Of a DNA stretch of 64,000 bases, positions 31,130 through 43,079 are shown one piece after another. The position numbers were made by a program, and so were the translations under genes. The notes below the pieces were generated by a model, which did no database searches, was not told the origin of the DNA, and was given only the letters and a program-made list of their open reading frames with translations. How positions within the stretch are numbered: position 1 is the first letter of the stretch; each line of letters opens with the position of its first letter. Source of the stretch: Cinnamomum chago (lineage: Eukaryota > Streptophyta > Magnoliopsida > Laurales > Lauraceae); contig CP142459.1 in the NCBI GenBank assembly GCA_038049695.1, positions 65,216,001-65,280,000 on the forward strand, in the 5' to 3' direction.

Positions 31130-31460
31130 CCCGCCCAAACTCGCTCATTGTTAACTCGGGCTTGTTTGACAACTTTATTAACAGAGTCAAGTAAAATAAT
31201 ACCCCCATTTTTTATTTTTTTTAAAAAGTTACATCAAAAGCACTTTAAATCAAGTTTTCCATATCTTTTTTTTGAAAAAAGAGTAAAAAAGCAACCCCCT
31301 TTCTCTACTAAAAGACATAAAAACTCTACTTCCCAATACAAAAAGGTCAAAAAAATTCCATTACAAACAACTAAAAATAAAATACCTTCATAACTCACTT
31401 TTATTTTATTCTTTATTTAAAATAATCCTTATTTCACTCAATTCCATTAGTAAAGCCCCC
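31130..31460. repeat. Degraded Tourist-like MITE
   Basis: This resembles the MITE at 57361-57668 in the same orientation (GGGCTTGTTTGACAACTTTA start, AAAAAAGCAACC, AAATACCTTCATAACTC, TTTATTTTATTCTTTATTT). The ends are imperfect. Confidence 0.55.
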
Positions 31461-32054
31461 AAATAGGACCAGAGGCCAATCTCATCCACTTTACAATTGT
31501 ACAATTGCAGGAGAATTTATACATCTACCATACCATATCGAACAGTACTCTGCATGTAGCTGTGGGGATCATTACTCACATCATCATGACATGAATGGCC
31601 TTCTGAGAATTACCATTAATGATTGTTGCAAGATTGGTCAAGTTTATTTTTTTCAAGGACAGCTAGCGTCAATAAAAAAAGCTTCATTCCCCCAAATACA
31701 AGTGGCCCAATGTGGTTCCATTGTAAGTATTGAAAAGTATCCCCGTTGTTCTACTAAGGCACCGTGGTTTTGATAGAACTGGTTATATAATGAAATTTAA
31801 GATGAATCAAAGCTAATTGGTCGCGAGTTCAAATATCAAGAAAATTGATTCGGAGAAAAAAAAATGTGTGCCACTAAATTAAAGCGTGCCGACCAAGTTC
31901 TAATGGGCCCATTTCAAGGATAGGAACCTAGCCCCGCCCCTCGTGAAAACTCTTTAACCAACCTAGTTCTCTTCTTAATGACTTAATAAAAAGGACTAGA
32001 ATAGAACCAAAAAACAAGAAGGAAAAAAATTGTCTAGATGGGTTCCAACTGCTA

Positions 32055-32510
32055 CCCTATGTTTGTGAAGGGGAGAGGGAGAGGGAGAGGGAGAGGAGGG
32101 GAGGGAAAATTTGAGGGGGAGGGGAGAGGAGGGAAAATTTGAGGGAGAAGGAAAATGAAGGGGAGGGGAGAGGAGGGAAAGGAATGAAAAATTAATTTTA
32201 CATCCTCTTATTTGAAAAGTAAAAAAGTAGGGGGAAGAAAAGTAAAAAAGTATAATTTTGTTTGTTTGTTTGTGAGATAGAGAGACAGACCAATTTACCT
32301 TTGCTTTTGCAAAAGTTTCAACTGGACAAAAACAATAGTTTAGTAATTTCCCTCTTTTGCCCTCATTTTCCCCCCTGTTTTGGGGGGGGGGGATTTTTTG
32401 AGTGAGCCCCCCCCCCCCCGCCCCCCCCCAAAACACCCTCATTTTTCATTTTCCCTCCATTTTCCCCCTTTTTTTCCTCCCCCTCATTTTACCCCCTTCC
32501 CAAAGTCTGT
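32055..32510. repeat. Purine-rich then C-rich low-complexity repeat
   Basis: GGGAGAGGGAGAGG runs (32070-32180) are followed by a core shared with 29740-29770 and by homopolymeric G/C runs (32383-32430). Frames here are composition artefacts. The preceding 31500-32050 holds repeat fragments also seen at 28410-28480 and 28090-28160. Confidence 0.55.
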
Positions 32511-33895
32511 GTTAGACCCCCACCCCACTTAAATGTGATTAATTCCTAATTAATCTTAATTAGGTGTCTAATATTTATTTTGGATGGTTTTATGTTGGAT
32601 TCGTGGATTAGTGGGGTTTTGAGCCAAGTTTAGTAGAACTATGACCTTTTGAATAATTTTAGGTAGGGCATGTGTGTATAATTTTGTAGGTTCTCATGTG
32701 CATTTCATAAAGCATGTCATTATTATTGATTTTCATGTTTGGACCCAACTTATTTGGTCCTATCTTGACTTATTTCCAGCCCAGCTCATCAAAAAAACAT
32801 TTTTCCCAGATTTCCTTTAAAGCAACCAAAATTTGGAAGAGAATCTCAGGGGGTGCCACATGTGGGGGAGATGTCATATCAATGACATCTCATCTCCTCC
32901 ACTTAAAAAAAAAAAAAAAATTGCTTCCCATGTAGCACCCCTTCATTGGATCCTCTTCCCCTGGATTTGCATGCAATGGAACCCAAAAGTTCCATCTCAT
33001 AAACCAAACCACCGTTTCCCTCCTCCATTTCTTCCATTCTCTCTCAACTAAGAGAAGTTCTTCTTCTCTTCATCTTCTTGTTCTCAAAATATCAAAAGGG
33101 GGAATCATGCATGTGGGTTCTCTAAGCTTCTTCTTCACCATCAAGTCCTCTCCACCTTCTACAACCTACCTTTCTCTCAATTACCAGCTCTAATTGGCAA
33201 AGCTCCCACCCAATCCTCTTCTTTGTGTTTCAAATCAAGCCAATATTGAAGGCTAGGTATGTTGGATTGAGGACGTAGGGAGCAGCAACCATCTCCAAAT
33301 TCGTCTTCTTCTCCAACCTCAAGCTTCATTCATCAGTATCTTCTCTATGCCCATTTCTTTGGTAAGCTTTCTTCCTTCAAGGTGTTATATAACTGAGTAA
33401 TGTTGGTTGGAATTTAATTACAATGCATGCATACTGATTTCACCTATTTCAATCGTTCACCATTGTAGGGATTTCTATATGAGCTAAAAATTGGGGTTTT
33501 TTGCTTAAATAGAGTCAAAGAAGAGATTAGCTTTGGAAAGCACCTAAAGAAGGCAAGTATTGAGCAATTTAGAGTTATGCATATGATTAATTCATTGATT
33601 GAGTGATATTAATTATTCCACTGAATGATAATTCAACCTTTTCCATTTGATTAGATTAATAATGTAAATGGGTTCTTTTAAATGGTTTAACAAAGAATGA
33701 GTTAGATGTGTATTAAAGAATTGGACCATAGGAGCAAATGGAGGCTCAAATTGATCATATAATGATTTTAGGAATGTTTTAGAAGCTTTGGGAAGAGTTG
33801 AAATGAATTGGAGTTGAAATTCCTTCGAAAGAAAATCATTTTCGATTTTGAACGCAGCATGGGCGGTCACCCACACAGGCAGTTAAAGCTGATAA
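32511..33895 (+). repeat. Possible solo LTR or unknown retroelement fragment
   Basis: It begins TGTTAGACCCCCACCCC and separates the purine-rich repeat from dispersed segment copy 3. It contains a C/T-rich leader-like stretch (33010-33330). No matching second LTR and no target duplication were found, so this is only a suggestion. Confidence 0.2.
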
Positions 33896-34265
33896 AATAT
33901 AGTAAAGTTTGGGTACTTGGTCTAACCCAATTAAGTTGGGCCTGGATCAAGCATGTTTGGGTCTCACTCTCTTCCTTTTGTTTTTATTAATTTTTCGCTC
34001 CGGTAAAATACCCACACACCTACATACTCATGCTATCCAAGTTCATATCCAATAAACCCGGGGTTTGATTCCTGATCCCTAATTGTATCTATGGACAGGG
34101 AGATGCCTCACCACTTGGGCTACAAGTTGATTAACCTGTCTCATTCACTTCAAGTTCAGCAACTGACATGCAATTCAAATCAAGATTAAGTTGTACCAAA
34201 GGCAATTCACAAGTCCGAGTTGCACCTAACTACATATTCCAAAATAAAATACTTACAACACTTAC

Positions 34266-34360
34266 ACAGCCATGTCAATTTCTTCTGTGGCTGGTGTTGC
34301 TACTTCTGCCAACACGAGCAGAAAACCAAATAATAGAAGTAAGTACTTCAAGGAAGCCAT
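34266..34360 (-). CDS. First exon of an unidentified small secreted-protein gene (copy 2 of exon)
   Basis: Thirty-one codons plus two bases run from the ATG at 34360 to the donor GT/GTAAGTG. The product starts MASLKYLLLLFGFLLVLAEV and continues ATPATEEIDMA. It has a basic-then-hydrophobic signal peptide and a TEEID motif shared with the exon at 7095-7186. The two exons differ by one codon in length and by several residues in the hydrophobic core, but keep the ends and the splice site. The segment is truncated at 33905, so the next exon is missing or lies elsewhere. The family is not recognised. Confidence 0.5.
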
Positions 34361-34463
34361 GTGAAAATGAGTGAGGAGGTGACAAGGTGTGGAAAGGTGC
34401 TTGCAAGTGCATTTTATAGAGGAAAGACAGTCATTTATAGTCGCACCATTGGTGTATCTCAAT

Positions 34464-34619
34464 CAATGGCGGATTGAGGATTTTCATCTAGGTGGTGCGG
34501 ATAATGGTCAAGTGAAAAGGTCAAATAACAAAATAAATTTTTTTACATCTTATTTAAGGTGTTTTTCGAGTCTCAATGGTGCAGTGACACCCTCTTGCTA
34601 ACACTTAGGTCCGCCCTTG
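34464..34619. mobile_element. Small hAT-type MITE, 156 bp
   Basis: The ends are CAATGGCGGATT and its inverted match (TCCGCCCTTG), with a perfect 8-bp duplication ATCTCAAT (34456-34463 and 34620-34627). Its empty site is visible in copy 1 of the segment at about 8776-8790. Confidence 0.92.
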
Positions 34620-34937
34620 ATCTCAATTGTCCATTAGGTGGACCTGCATTACATGGTCCACTCTTGAAATTCCACATCCTTTATTTTCCTGACTCTACGT
34701 TTTTCTTACATCTATATCTATCTATCTGAATGTCCCATGTCTGAAGATGACTTTTTTTTCCCCCAAGTTTCTTCAGGAAACTAATTTAGAAAATTCTAAA
34801 GATGATTACTGAATGTCATATAATACAGTTTTGATGAAAATTCACTATGATTTCGTTCAATCAAATTATTAAACAGTCTATTTGACTGGATTGAAATCAT
34901 ATGTCATAGCTCTACGTGGTTGACTACATATAATCAA

Positions 34938-36365
34938 GGGGATTTTACCGAAAAAGTCTCATAAGACTCGCTGTAGAGCAAAATGGCTTTCGAATATATG
35001 AAATGACCACACTAGTCCCAGTGACCCTTTTCAATTCTTTTTTTTTTTTAGTTTCGCCGAGCGGCGATATCTCCGCTCACCTGCATATACAAGCGGGGAT
35101 ATCCCCGCTCGTTTTTTTTCTTCTTCACAATTAAGCGGCGATATCCCCACCCATTCATTCATTATTCTTCTTCTTCCTCCTCCTCCTCCTCCTCCTCCTC
35201 CTTCCTCCAACTCCTTCCACCTCTGCCAACTAATCAATTACCCCTTATATATATTCAACTTTGATGGCATATGTGAGAGTTTGCTTCCACTGCAGTTTTA
35301 TAGGTGAAAGTGAAGATGAAGCATACCAAGACAGTGACTGGCATTGTTTGCAAGCAAAAACTCTAATGGCCTAGGGTGGGTGGACTGCTTCTCATGCACT
35401 GAAGGGATACAGATGTGTCAGCACTTGGTAGGAGATCTCAAGGTAAGCACCCTAACAAGTGCGTCCGGTGACCTTCATTTTTTCATTGCTTAGCTGCATC
35501 TTTTACTAGTGTTGTGGCCATTGATTCTTGAGTATCCAAAGATCTTGATTGGAGGGAAAAAAAACCTGAACAATAAGTTACATTGTGGCATACTGGGATG
35601 GATTGTTGCTTGGATCTCCAAGGCTCCTGAATGGAGCTAAAAGAAACCTGAAGTTACAAAGTGACAATTAGGAAGGATTTCTGGTTCTCCATTGTTTGGG
35701 ATGAATTTTTGGGTTTGCATTGTTCTCGCCTTTGAAATAAATGATCAGGGATGGGCAGTGCCTGGCTTCTAATCATCTTGATCACCTCGTTCTTTGATAG
35801 GGCCACTTTGACAACTACTTCTGCTTGACCATTGTAAACTTCTTTATGATTTGGCGGATGGCTTCTGCCCGAGTAATTGCTCCCTGTGATTGGTCCTAGA
35901 TAACAGAAGCTTCAGCTATAGGATAGAAACAAGAAGAGACATGGTTATCAATTAAATGAAGATCTGGTCATTGCATATTGGTTTAGGTAGAGGTACCAAA
36001 TATTTGGTAGTCCCTAAAATGATTTGCTTTGGCCATTTTTGGTCCTTCCTATGAAAGTTGGATATAAGGGGTATTTGATCAGTTGGTAGAGTTGGAAGGA
36101 GGTGGAGGAAGGGGGAGGAGGAAGGGGGAGGAGAAGAATAAACAAGTGAACAGGGATATCGCCGCTTAAATGTGAAGAAGAAGAAAAAAGGAGCGGGGAT
36201 ATCCCCGCTCGTATATGCAGGGCAGCGGGGATATCGTCGCTCGGCGAAACAAAAAAAAAAAAAATGAATCGAAAGGGCCACTGGGACTAGTACGGTCATT
36301 TTATATCTTCGAAAGCCATTTTGCTCTACAGCGAGTCTTATGAGACTTTTTTTGGTAAAATCCCC
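34938..36365. mobile_element. Mutator-like element (MULE), 1428 bp, long inverted ends
   Basis: Inverted repeats of roughly 290 bp start GGGGATTTTACCGAAAAAG and end with the reverse complement. The flanking 9-bp repeats TATAATCAA and TATAGTTAA match at 7 of 9. Each arm contains palindromic GCGGGGATATCCCCGC words and a (CCT)n/(AGG)n run. The 800-bp middle has exon-like pieces: GESEDEAYQDSDWHCLQAK near 35310-35375 (+), and a minus-strand open stretch at about 35715-35845 reading VVVKVALSKNEVIKMIRS. No transposase is present. It may be a Pack-MULE. Confidence 0.88.
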
Positions 36366-36876
36366 TATAGTTAACTTAAAAGAATATTCAGAAAAAAAAA
36401 AGAGCATTTAATTCACAAGTGCAAAGCTGAGGATTTTTGGGTCAGTATTTATAGATTTAGGTAGTTACTTCCATAGATGGATAATGACCTTAAGATTACA
36501 CATTCTATTATAATAGTAAATTCCTGTTTACTTTGAATTTGGAACATTGCGCATTTTGTTTCTTTAAAAAAAAAAATTCTTTGGATTGGAATTTTTAGTT
36601 AAAGGTTAAAATATCCAAATCCATGATATTTTTTAATGACCCATGAAGAAAGTGGCCCATTTGGAAGTCCTGCCATGTTTTACAAGATACTTTCGTAGTC
36701 AGGGTAGAGAGTGATTTTTTTAGTACAATTGCGTGGGTTCCTAATCGGAAAATAAACTCGTGGATATTTCATTTTATTTTTTAATGAAACTCGAAAGTTG
36801 TCTTCATCCATCAATGTCGTATTCCATCATGGACTTTCTCTTTCACTGATGCTTCACACAAACTAAGGGTTGTGAT

Positions 36877-37281
36877 TAGGGATGTAAATGAGTCCCTGAT
36901 TCTTCGGTTACCTGGAGGTTTCGACCCTTTAAAAAATGGATTTGGGGTCCTATTTGGGCATCGATAAGTAAATAGGTCTGAGTCTAGGTCCTTTTTTGGA
37001 CCTGTGACCTAAACGGGTCTGGATCTAGTTCCACATTAGATCCAACCCGTGGGCTCGACATATTACTTCAATTTTTTAGAATCTCCTTTAAAAATTAGAT
37101 TTTTCATTACATTATTCTCTATATAGACCAAGACCCGAACCCACACTCGTCCCATATATTGTTCTTGTTACAAATCCGATTCTATCTTCTCATCAACGGT
37201 TCCGGTTCCACCTCCTCATTAATGATTCGGGTTTTGGGTGCATCATGGACTTGAGCCGGAACCGACATGTTTACATCCCTA
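36877..37281. mobile_element. Non-autonomous hAT element, 405 bp
   Basis: The ends are TAGGGATGTAAA and TTTACATCCCTA. The flanks GTTGTGAT and ATTGTGAC match at 6 of 8. The interior has GGGTC/GACCC words typical of this MITE type. The following 37290-38950 shows no gene or clear repeat. Confidence 0.8.
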
Positions 37282-39120
37282 ATTGTGACGGTGTCCCCTT
37301 GAGAGGCTTTTATTATGTAACTGAGGTGGAGGTGGGGTACAATGCTCTTGTGCCTCCCTTTATAGCATTTCTTTTGCAATTTTCTTTTCTTTTAATAACA
37401 GCTTTTGTTACCGGTTTAAAAAAAAGAAGTGGCCTATCAAATCAATGGTATATATCAATACCTAATCACCACTTGTGGGAGACCTGAGAATGAAAGTAGG
37501 AATCTTGGGTGTATAGACTTGACTTGATCGAGACATTGGTGATTCAGGCGAGTCAAATGAGTGTAACCGAGTGAAGTACGACCAAGTTACTCAACCATTT
37601 ACTCTTTTAGTCAAGCTGCTTTTCAAGTGTTTAAACAACAAACTTTGGTGAATTTATACAATGATGAATCTCTTTATTTCTTTGAAAGTTATATCTACTT
37701 GAGATGGCCAAAGCTTAAAAAAACTAAGTTCTCTCAAGTCTCACCACTCGCTAGTCTTATGGATGCGGCTCCACTCATGACCCCACTCCACACACTGCTA
37801 AGCCAAGTCGTCCCAGTCAAGTTACAAATGGAGTCTTCATGTCACTGAGTACTGACCTTAACAATCTCTTCTCCATCAAATATCAGATACAGTAATTCTC
37901 AAATACCATTAAAATTAAGTTTGATTATATTTTAGGTGAATTCACTCAACATGCAGTTAACTCTATCAAAGGCTAACTCATTAAAAAAAAAAACTATCAA
38001 CATGGTCTAGGCCAATCAATGGGCATTATATGTACAAGATCAAAGCTCATAGGCACTAAAGCGTAGTTTGGAAACACCGTCAAACTTGCCTAAACTTTGT
38101 AATTGAATTCTTAGGAATTTTAAACATTTGCATCTCTTCGAAGGGAGAATGTTCTGGAGTGGACTGAATGTGTGTAATTCAGCTCTATGGGCCCATTTAG
38201 GTATGCTTTTGATCAATGAGCCTCTTTGATACTCTTGTCATCTTATTATAATATGGCATCATGACCAGTTTTATACTCATTGAACCTTGGATCACCATCA
38301 TTTGTTTATATCTCAATAAAAAGAAGTGTGGTTAAGACATCATTAAATTTTAGGGTTGTTTAACCAATGGCTAGGATAACTTGATGGGCCGATTTTTTTG
38401 CTTCCTCTTGCCCATAAGATGATCTTTTCATCTCCCTCCTTCCATTGATAGACATTTATTTAATTTGGCCCCATGAACTGGATTGCATAATATCGATATG
38501 CAATGTGCCTATAAGAGACATTCTCGCACTTGAAAGTGGTTTAAAAATGAAGAATCAAAGGTGAATATCTAAAAATTGTCATAATAACCTTTCATTTAAT
38601 GAAAAGTGAGGAAAGATAGAAAATAAATAGTCAATAATTAATGGCAAAACAAGAAAATAAATAGTCAATAATCAATGGCAAAATGAGGTAGCGGCGATGG
38701 GGTGTATGGCCCCCAAGAAATTTGGAAAATCCCCCCAGTGTTAATGAAAATCTTTCCTAACTTCACCACTACCAACCTATCACTCTTGGAATTTCAAGGT
38801 CCCAGATATAATATACCAACCTTACATCCTTCACCCCTCAAAATCTCCACCGGAGGGGAAGTTCAGGTTCAACCCATTCCAACCCAAAATCAACTCGTTT
38901 GGTGGCACATTAAATCATGAAGTGGCCCAAACAACTTTTCCCTTTTGTCTCTTATTGAGGCTTGTTTGGTTCCATGTATATCCATGGATTTCCCGGAAAA
39001 ACTCAACCGTCTTCGCTATGCCTGCCCGGATCCTTCTCCGGATTCCAGCATTTCTCGTTCAGAGCTAAAGTTCGCAAACTCCAAAACCCTAATAAAATCA
39101 TCGTCTTCTCCTTCTTCTTC

Positions 39121-39212
39121 ATGGCAGCAAAGTTCAATCAGAAGCAGGCACTTCCTTTCCTCAAAACCAGAGTCCTTCGATCCACTTCTTCAAACCCTAA
39201 CACTTCTCATTG
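39121..39212 (+). CDS. Possible first exon of the LysM gene (tentative)
   Basis: The ATG at 39121 has GCA as its second codon and opens a frame MAAKFNQKQALPFLKTRVLR. A possible donor (ATTG/GTATCT) at 39212 would join in phase with the LysM exon at 40046. However, the join would lack the hydrophobic signal and the first beta-strand expected before GETL, so another exon may be missing. Short AAACCCTAA boxes (39085, 39192) and a TTTAGGG run (39605-39632) nearby are typical of plant promoter/UTR DNA. Confidence 0.2.
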
Positions 39213-40045
39213 GTATCTTACATCTCTTGTATCTCTTTTTATCAAATCCGATTGAGAAAGAGAGAGCTCATTTCGTTTCGATTTCTGTGTAGTTTTTGTT
39301 CGAATTCTAGCCGAAACGAGAATAGAGCTTTGACGAAGCGTTTTCGAAGAGGCCTTACAGAGGTATGAATATGACTCTAATCTAGCTGTTTCTTCTGAGT
39401 TCTTGGTGGTTTGTTCCAGAGTAGGTTTAGGCAATTGCAAAAAGGTCCCTGCGTTAAGTCGAATTTAGGAACAGATGCTTGTTATCGTGAGATGTGTAGT
39501 TTTGGGTGAATGAATGAAGTTTGTTATCTCCCCCATTACAGTATCATTCACCCGTTTGATTAATTCCCCATGTACTAGGAACAACTTTGTGAGGAAAGTG
39601 CCAGATTTAGGATTTAGGGTTTAGGGTTTAGAAACCCATGGCATGAAAGCACTTAATATGGGGTCTTTTCAAAATTTGTGTTTTTATAATTCAATGTCAA
39701 CAATAGTGTCTTTCTTTCTTAAGGTTCAAATGTATGTAACATCCATAAAGATAAGTTCTTGGTCTTCACTCACCATTTGCTCTATGGTTATAGAGGTGGG
39801 ATTTTACTCAAGCACGAGAGCTATTGAAAAGCCACAGGCGGTACTCACCAAAGCTGTTCTTGATTCATGTTGTTAAGGAGTAGGTCCGATGCTTCAATAG
39901 CATTCCAATTATCTACAATTGGGTTTGGGATGAATGCTGATTATTTTTTCTCCTACATTTTTTTGCTTAGAGCTGCTAAATTATATTTGATCTGAACTTC
40001 ATTCAAATTTCTTTGTAACTCTAAATGAAGACCTTTCTCTGATAG

Positions 40046-42367
40046 GGGGGAAACATTGACTTCAATTTCAAGACTATACGGCGTGTCAATACAGAGTATT
40101 GTTGCAGTTAATGCAAGTATAGTTGATGTTGATTTTGTTTTGGAAGGGCAATGCCTTAATATTCCTTTCCGTGCTGAAGAAACCAAGATGGTGAGGTTCC
40201 AAACCAAATTAACAAACTCATTACTAGGGGATCACTGACACAGTGACTCTTGATATTTAAACCTACTGATTTCTAATGTATTAGGGAAAAAAAATCACAT
40301 ACGCATAGAATAACAGTAATGTTCCTTCCTATAATCTTCTGGGTTTATGTCCACATAGTGATACAGGAGGAAGTAGCATTTCTTAATTTTTCCTCTGATT
40401 AGATGTTGTAAGGCTTCTTTATACTGATTTGGATATCTGCTGTCTTATAAATAGCAAATCTTTGATATTCTTTTGTAGGATCCTGGCTGGAAAATTCAGC
40501 TTGACGGACGCAGTTCACATGAAAAATGCCAAAGCCCTTTGGATAGCTTGGTAGCACCCGAGAGTTGCAAACTTTCCAGATTTCTGTCTTCTCATCATTT
40601 ACAAAATGTAAGCACTTGTAGCAGTTTGCAACGTTTTAGTACCTTTTTTATTTTCTTGATTAACTTTCTACTGGAGCTTGTGAGTTCTGATCTTTCATTT
40701 GGTTAAAAGATGTATTAAAATCATGGCCCGACAAGATTCTCCCTTTATTATCAGGCTAAACCCACTGGTTATTTTCTAGTTCTGGTTCCTCTTATTGCAT
40801 TTTGCATCAGATGCATAATTGGTACCATTCAGCATAGAGTTACCAAGGATTTGAAACATCAAGCAGCAAATAAACCCAAAGCACATAACCAAGGATCAAG
40901 AAGCATACGCTGGAAATCTGTTCTTAGTGATTCAAGGGATTCAGATGTTGCTGACACTGAGTCGAGTCAAGATTCTGTTGTAAGTATTGGATGCTACCTC
41001 TTGATCAATCTGATAGATAGGGATTTCTTTTTAGCCCAGAAATAAGCTGCTTCTGCTCTATGCCATATGTTGCGAAAAATAAGAATTAAATTCATCAAAA
41101 AATGAGTTGGAATCCCATAATATATTTATGTGATTCTCACTTTTGCATTGTGCTAGGGTCTTAGGGTGCAGTTGAATAATCAGCATTTTGCAGGCATTTT
41201 AGATTGAACTTTTTCACCCTTGAGCTGAGTTTTTAAGCACTGCTGAAACCAGAAGAGCTTTGCATTAGGGTTTAGTTTTACCCCTTTCCTATTCAAGTCT
41301 CATTTTGTTTCCTTTAACTGCTACCTAAAAGGGAACTAGAAGAGACGAGATGAAAGCATCACACATTTAGACTTCTCAAGTGGCCTTTATCTTAACATGT
41401 GTGTTGCTAGCTGCATATTGCATTGAGAGTTATTATTGGCCATTCCTAAGCTGAGATCAGCCCAGTTACAAGGCCCATCTGGAAGCATGCAAAAATCATG
41501 GCAGGCCCAAGGTTTGACAGCTCTTCCTAAGACCTACTTGTGTGCAAAAAATGAGAACGGAAACATCCAATCGCAATATGTTTAGAGGGCCTCACAGTTT
41601 ACCAATTTCTAACCTTAGATAAAGTTGGGTGGGTGTCAAATTTTACTGGGTTGGGGCCCACAAAATTCAGATGTGTCAAATTTGGGTTGGTGGCATTTCA
41701 GGAGTTGAGAGGGTGGGTTGCACACTGATTATATGGAGACACTGGGTGCGCCCCACAGACTAGGTCGTTCCTTGCTACTGGACATTTTGGCCATTCCTGT
41801 AAGTTATCATTGCATTAAAACAACTAAAAATAAAATATCATCATAACCCTTTTATATTTTATTCTCTCTTGATTTGATGCTTCACATCACTCTACTTCAA
41901 TTCACCATACATCCAAACACACCTTAATGGTAGGAAGTGTCAGGCATGTTGAAACAAAAATCCCAATGTTGACACATTGACCAAAATAGCAATCTTCTTT
42001 CCTTTATATTCCTCCAGAAAATGAACCTTTTTTTATCCACAGGTTTACATCATATATTTTTTTCCTTACTAGGTGGATTAATGACACAGCTTTTTACGCC
42101 ATTGAGTTATGTGTGGAGGACACTTGAGAAATCTGGGAAATAGCAGCCATCTTGTGAAGGCTAATGCAAACTGCTTTTCTTATTTCTTGTACCTAAAACT
42201 GATCTAATGGGTCTTCTTTAACCATGCAGAATCCTCCTGAAGATGGGACAGTTCCTTTTGAAGACATCTCTCATGCCTACACTAAACTCGAACCTGCTTA
42301 TTTGAAATTCCTTTCAGAATGTGGAATGAGTAAGTGGGGTTATTGGCGCGGAGGTTCCTTGGAATGA
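40046..42367 (+). CDS. LysM-domain single-pass membrane protein (4 exons seen)
   Basis: The exons are 40046-40190, 40479-40607, 40755-40979 and 42230-42367 (TGA), all with GT-AG borders and compatible phases. Exon one encodes a LysM fold (GETLTSISRLYGVSIQSIVA then VLEGQCLNIPF), which in this family binds N-acetylglucosamine-type glycans. Exon three has a membrane span (GYFLVLVPLIAFCIRCIIG) followed by a basic, Ser-rich cytoplasmic part. Exon four ends with LKFLSECGMSKWGYWRGGSL, a conserved tail I associate with plant LysM membrane proteins of unknown role. No kinase domain is present. The 5' end is unresolved. The last intron (1250 bp) contains a MITE remnant at 41800-41927. Confidence 0.85.
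41800..41927. repeat. MITE remnant in the LysM gene intron
   Basis: AAATAAAATATCATCATAAC, TTTTATTCTCTCTTGATTTG and a CCAAACACACCTTA end match the right half of the Tourist-like MITE at 57361-57668. Confidence 0.65.
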
Positions 42368-43079
42368 ACACTGGGTAGGGATACGAGATGATGTTTGCAC
42401 TGTTTTAGCTCCTGGAGTGCTCACATTTGATACTTTTCCATGTACCATGCTGTAAAAAAAAAATTCTTTTAAAGTAAGGAAACATTTCTGATCGACTCAA
42501 TGATGGCATTGGTTGCAGACACTGTCAAGATCAAGCTTCCTACTGAAAACATATTTGATTCATTTAGTACTCTGTATTTCTAGTTCTGAAATTGAGTTGT
42601 GTTTTCAATTTATTTGCTATGTGAATTAATTGCAGTTGCTACTTTTAGAAAATATGAATGCTTCTTGAGATCTAAATGAAGGTGGATTTTATGTATTGCC
42701 TTGTTCCGATAGTGGGATTTGGGCGTTATTTTGAGGAACCCATCTACAATGCATTTTAACTCAATCCGCCAATGTGATGAGTTAATCTTGGACTATTTTA
42801 CACAGCATGGGTGGTCAGTCTGATGGCTGCCTTAATTCATGATATTTCTTGTCATTGATCAGATGCCCCCGGAATTCTTCATTGGGGAATGCCCATTATC
42901 AATCTCTGGATGGGACATCTGCTGTTGATCACCTGAGCTCAAAGAAGTTATCCAATCTTAGCTACGCCCAATGCCTGCTTCAGGAGGATTACTCAACAAC
43001 AGGGGAAGAAATCCCAAGATAAAAACAACGTAAAATTTCTTTTCTTTAGTCTTAATGGAATTAATGAAAGAACTTTTCA

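Larger units (their letters stand above)
33905..34690. repeat. Dispersed segment, copy 3 (with secreted-peptide exon)
   Basis: This matches 6735-7190 and then 8708-8830, that is, the segment plus the region upstream of the exon. The hAT found in copy 1 is absent here. A different small MITE (34464-34619) is inserted in the upstream region. Confidence 0.8.

Noticed and set aside
32383-32430. Long G and C runs near 32.4 kb (also 8428, 30220 and 30597)
   Set aside because: Homopolymer runs inside repeats; possible G-quadruplex or assembly-quality issue, but no functional support.
35952-36407. A 151-codon minus-strand frame
   Set aside because: It lies mostly in the inverted end of the MULE and simple AGG/CCT repeats; no domain.
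39605-39632. TTTAGGG telomere-like run
   Set aside because: Only about three imperfect units next to a gene; best seen as a telo-box promoter/UTR motif, not a telomere remnant.
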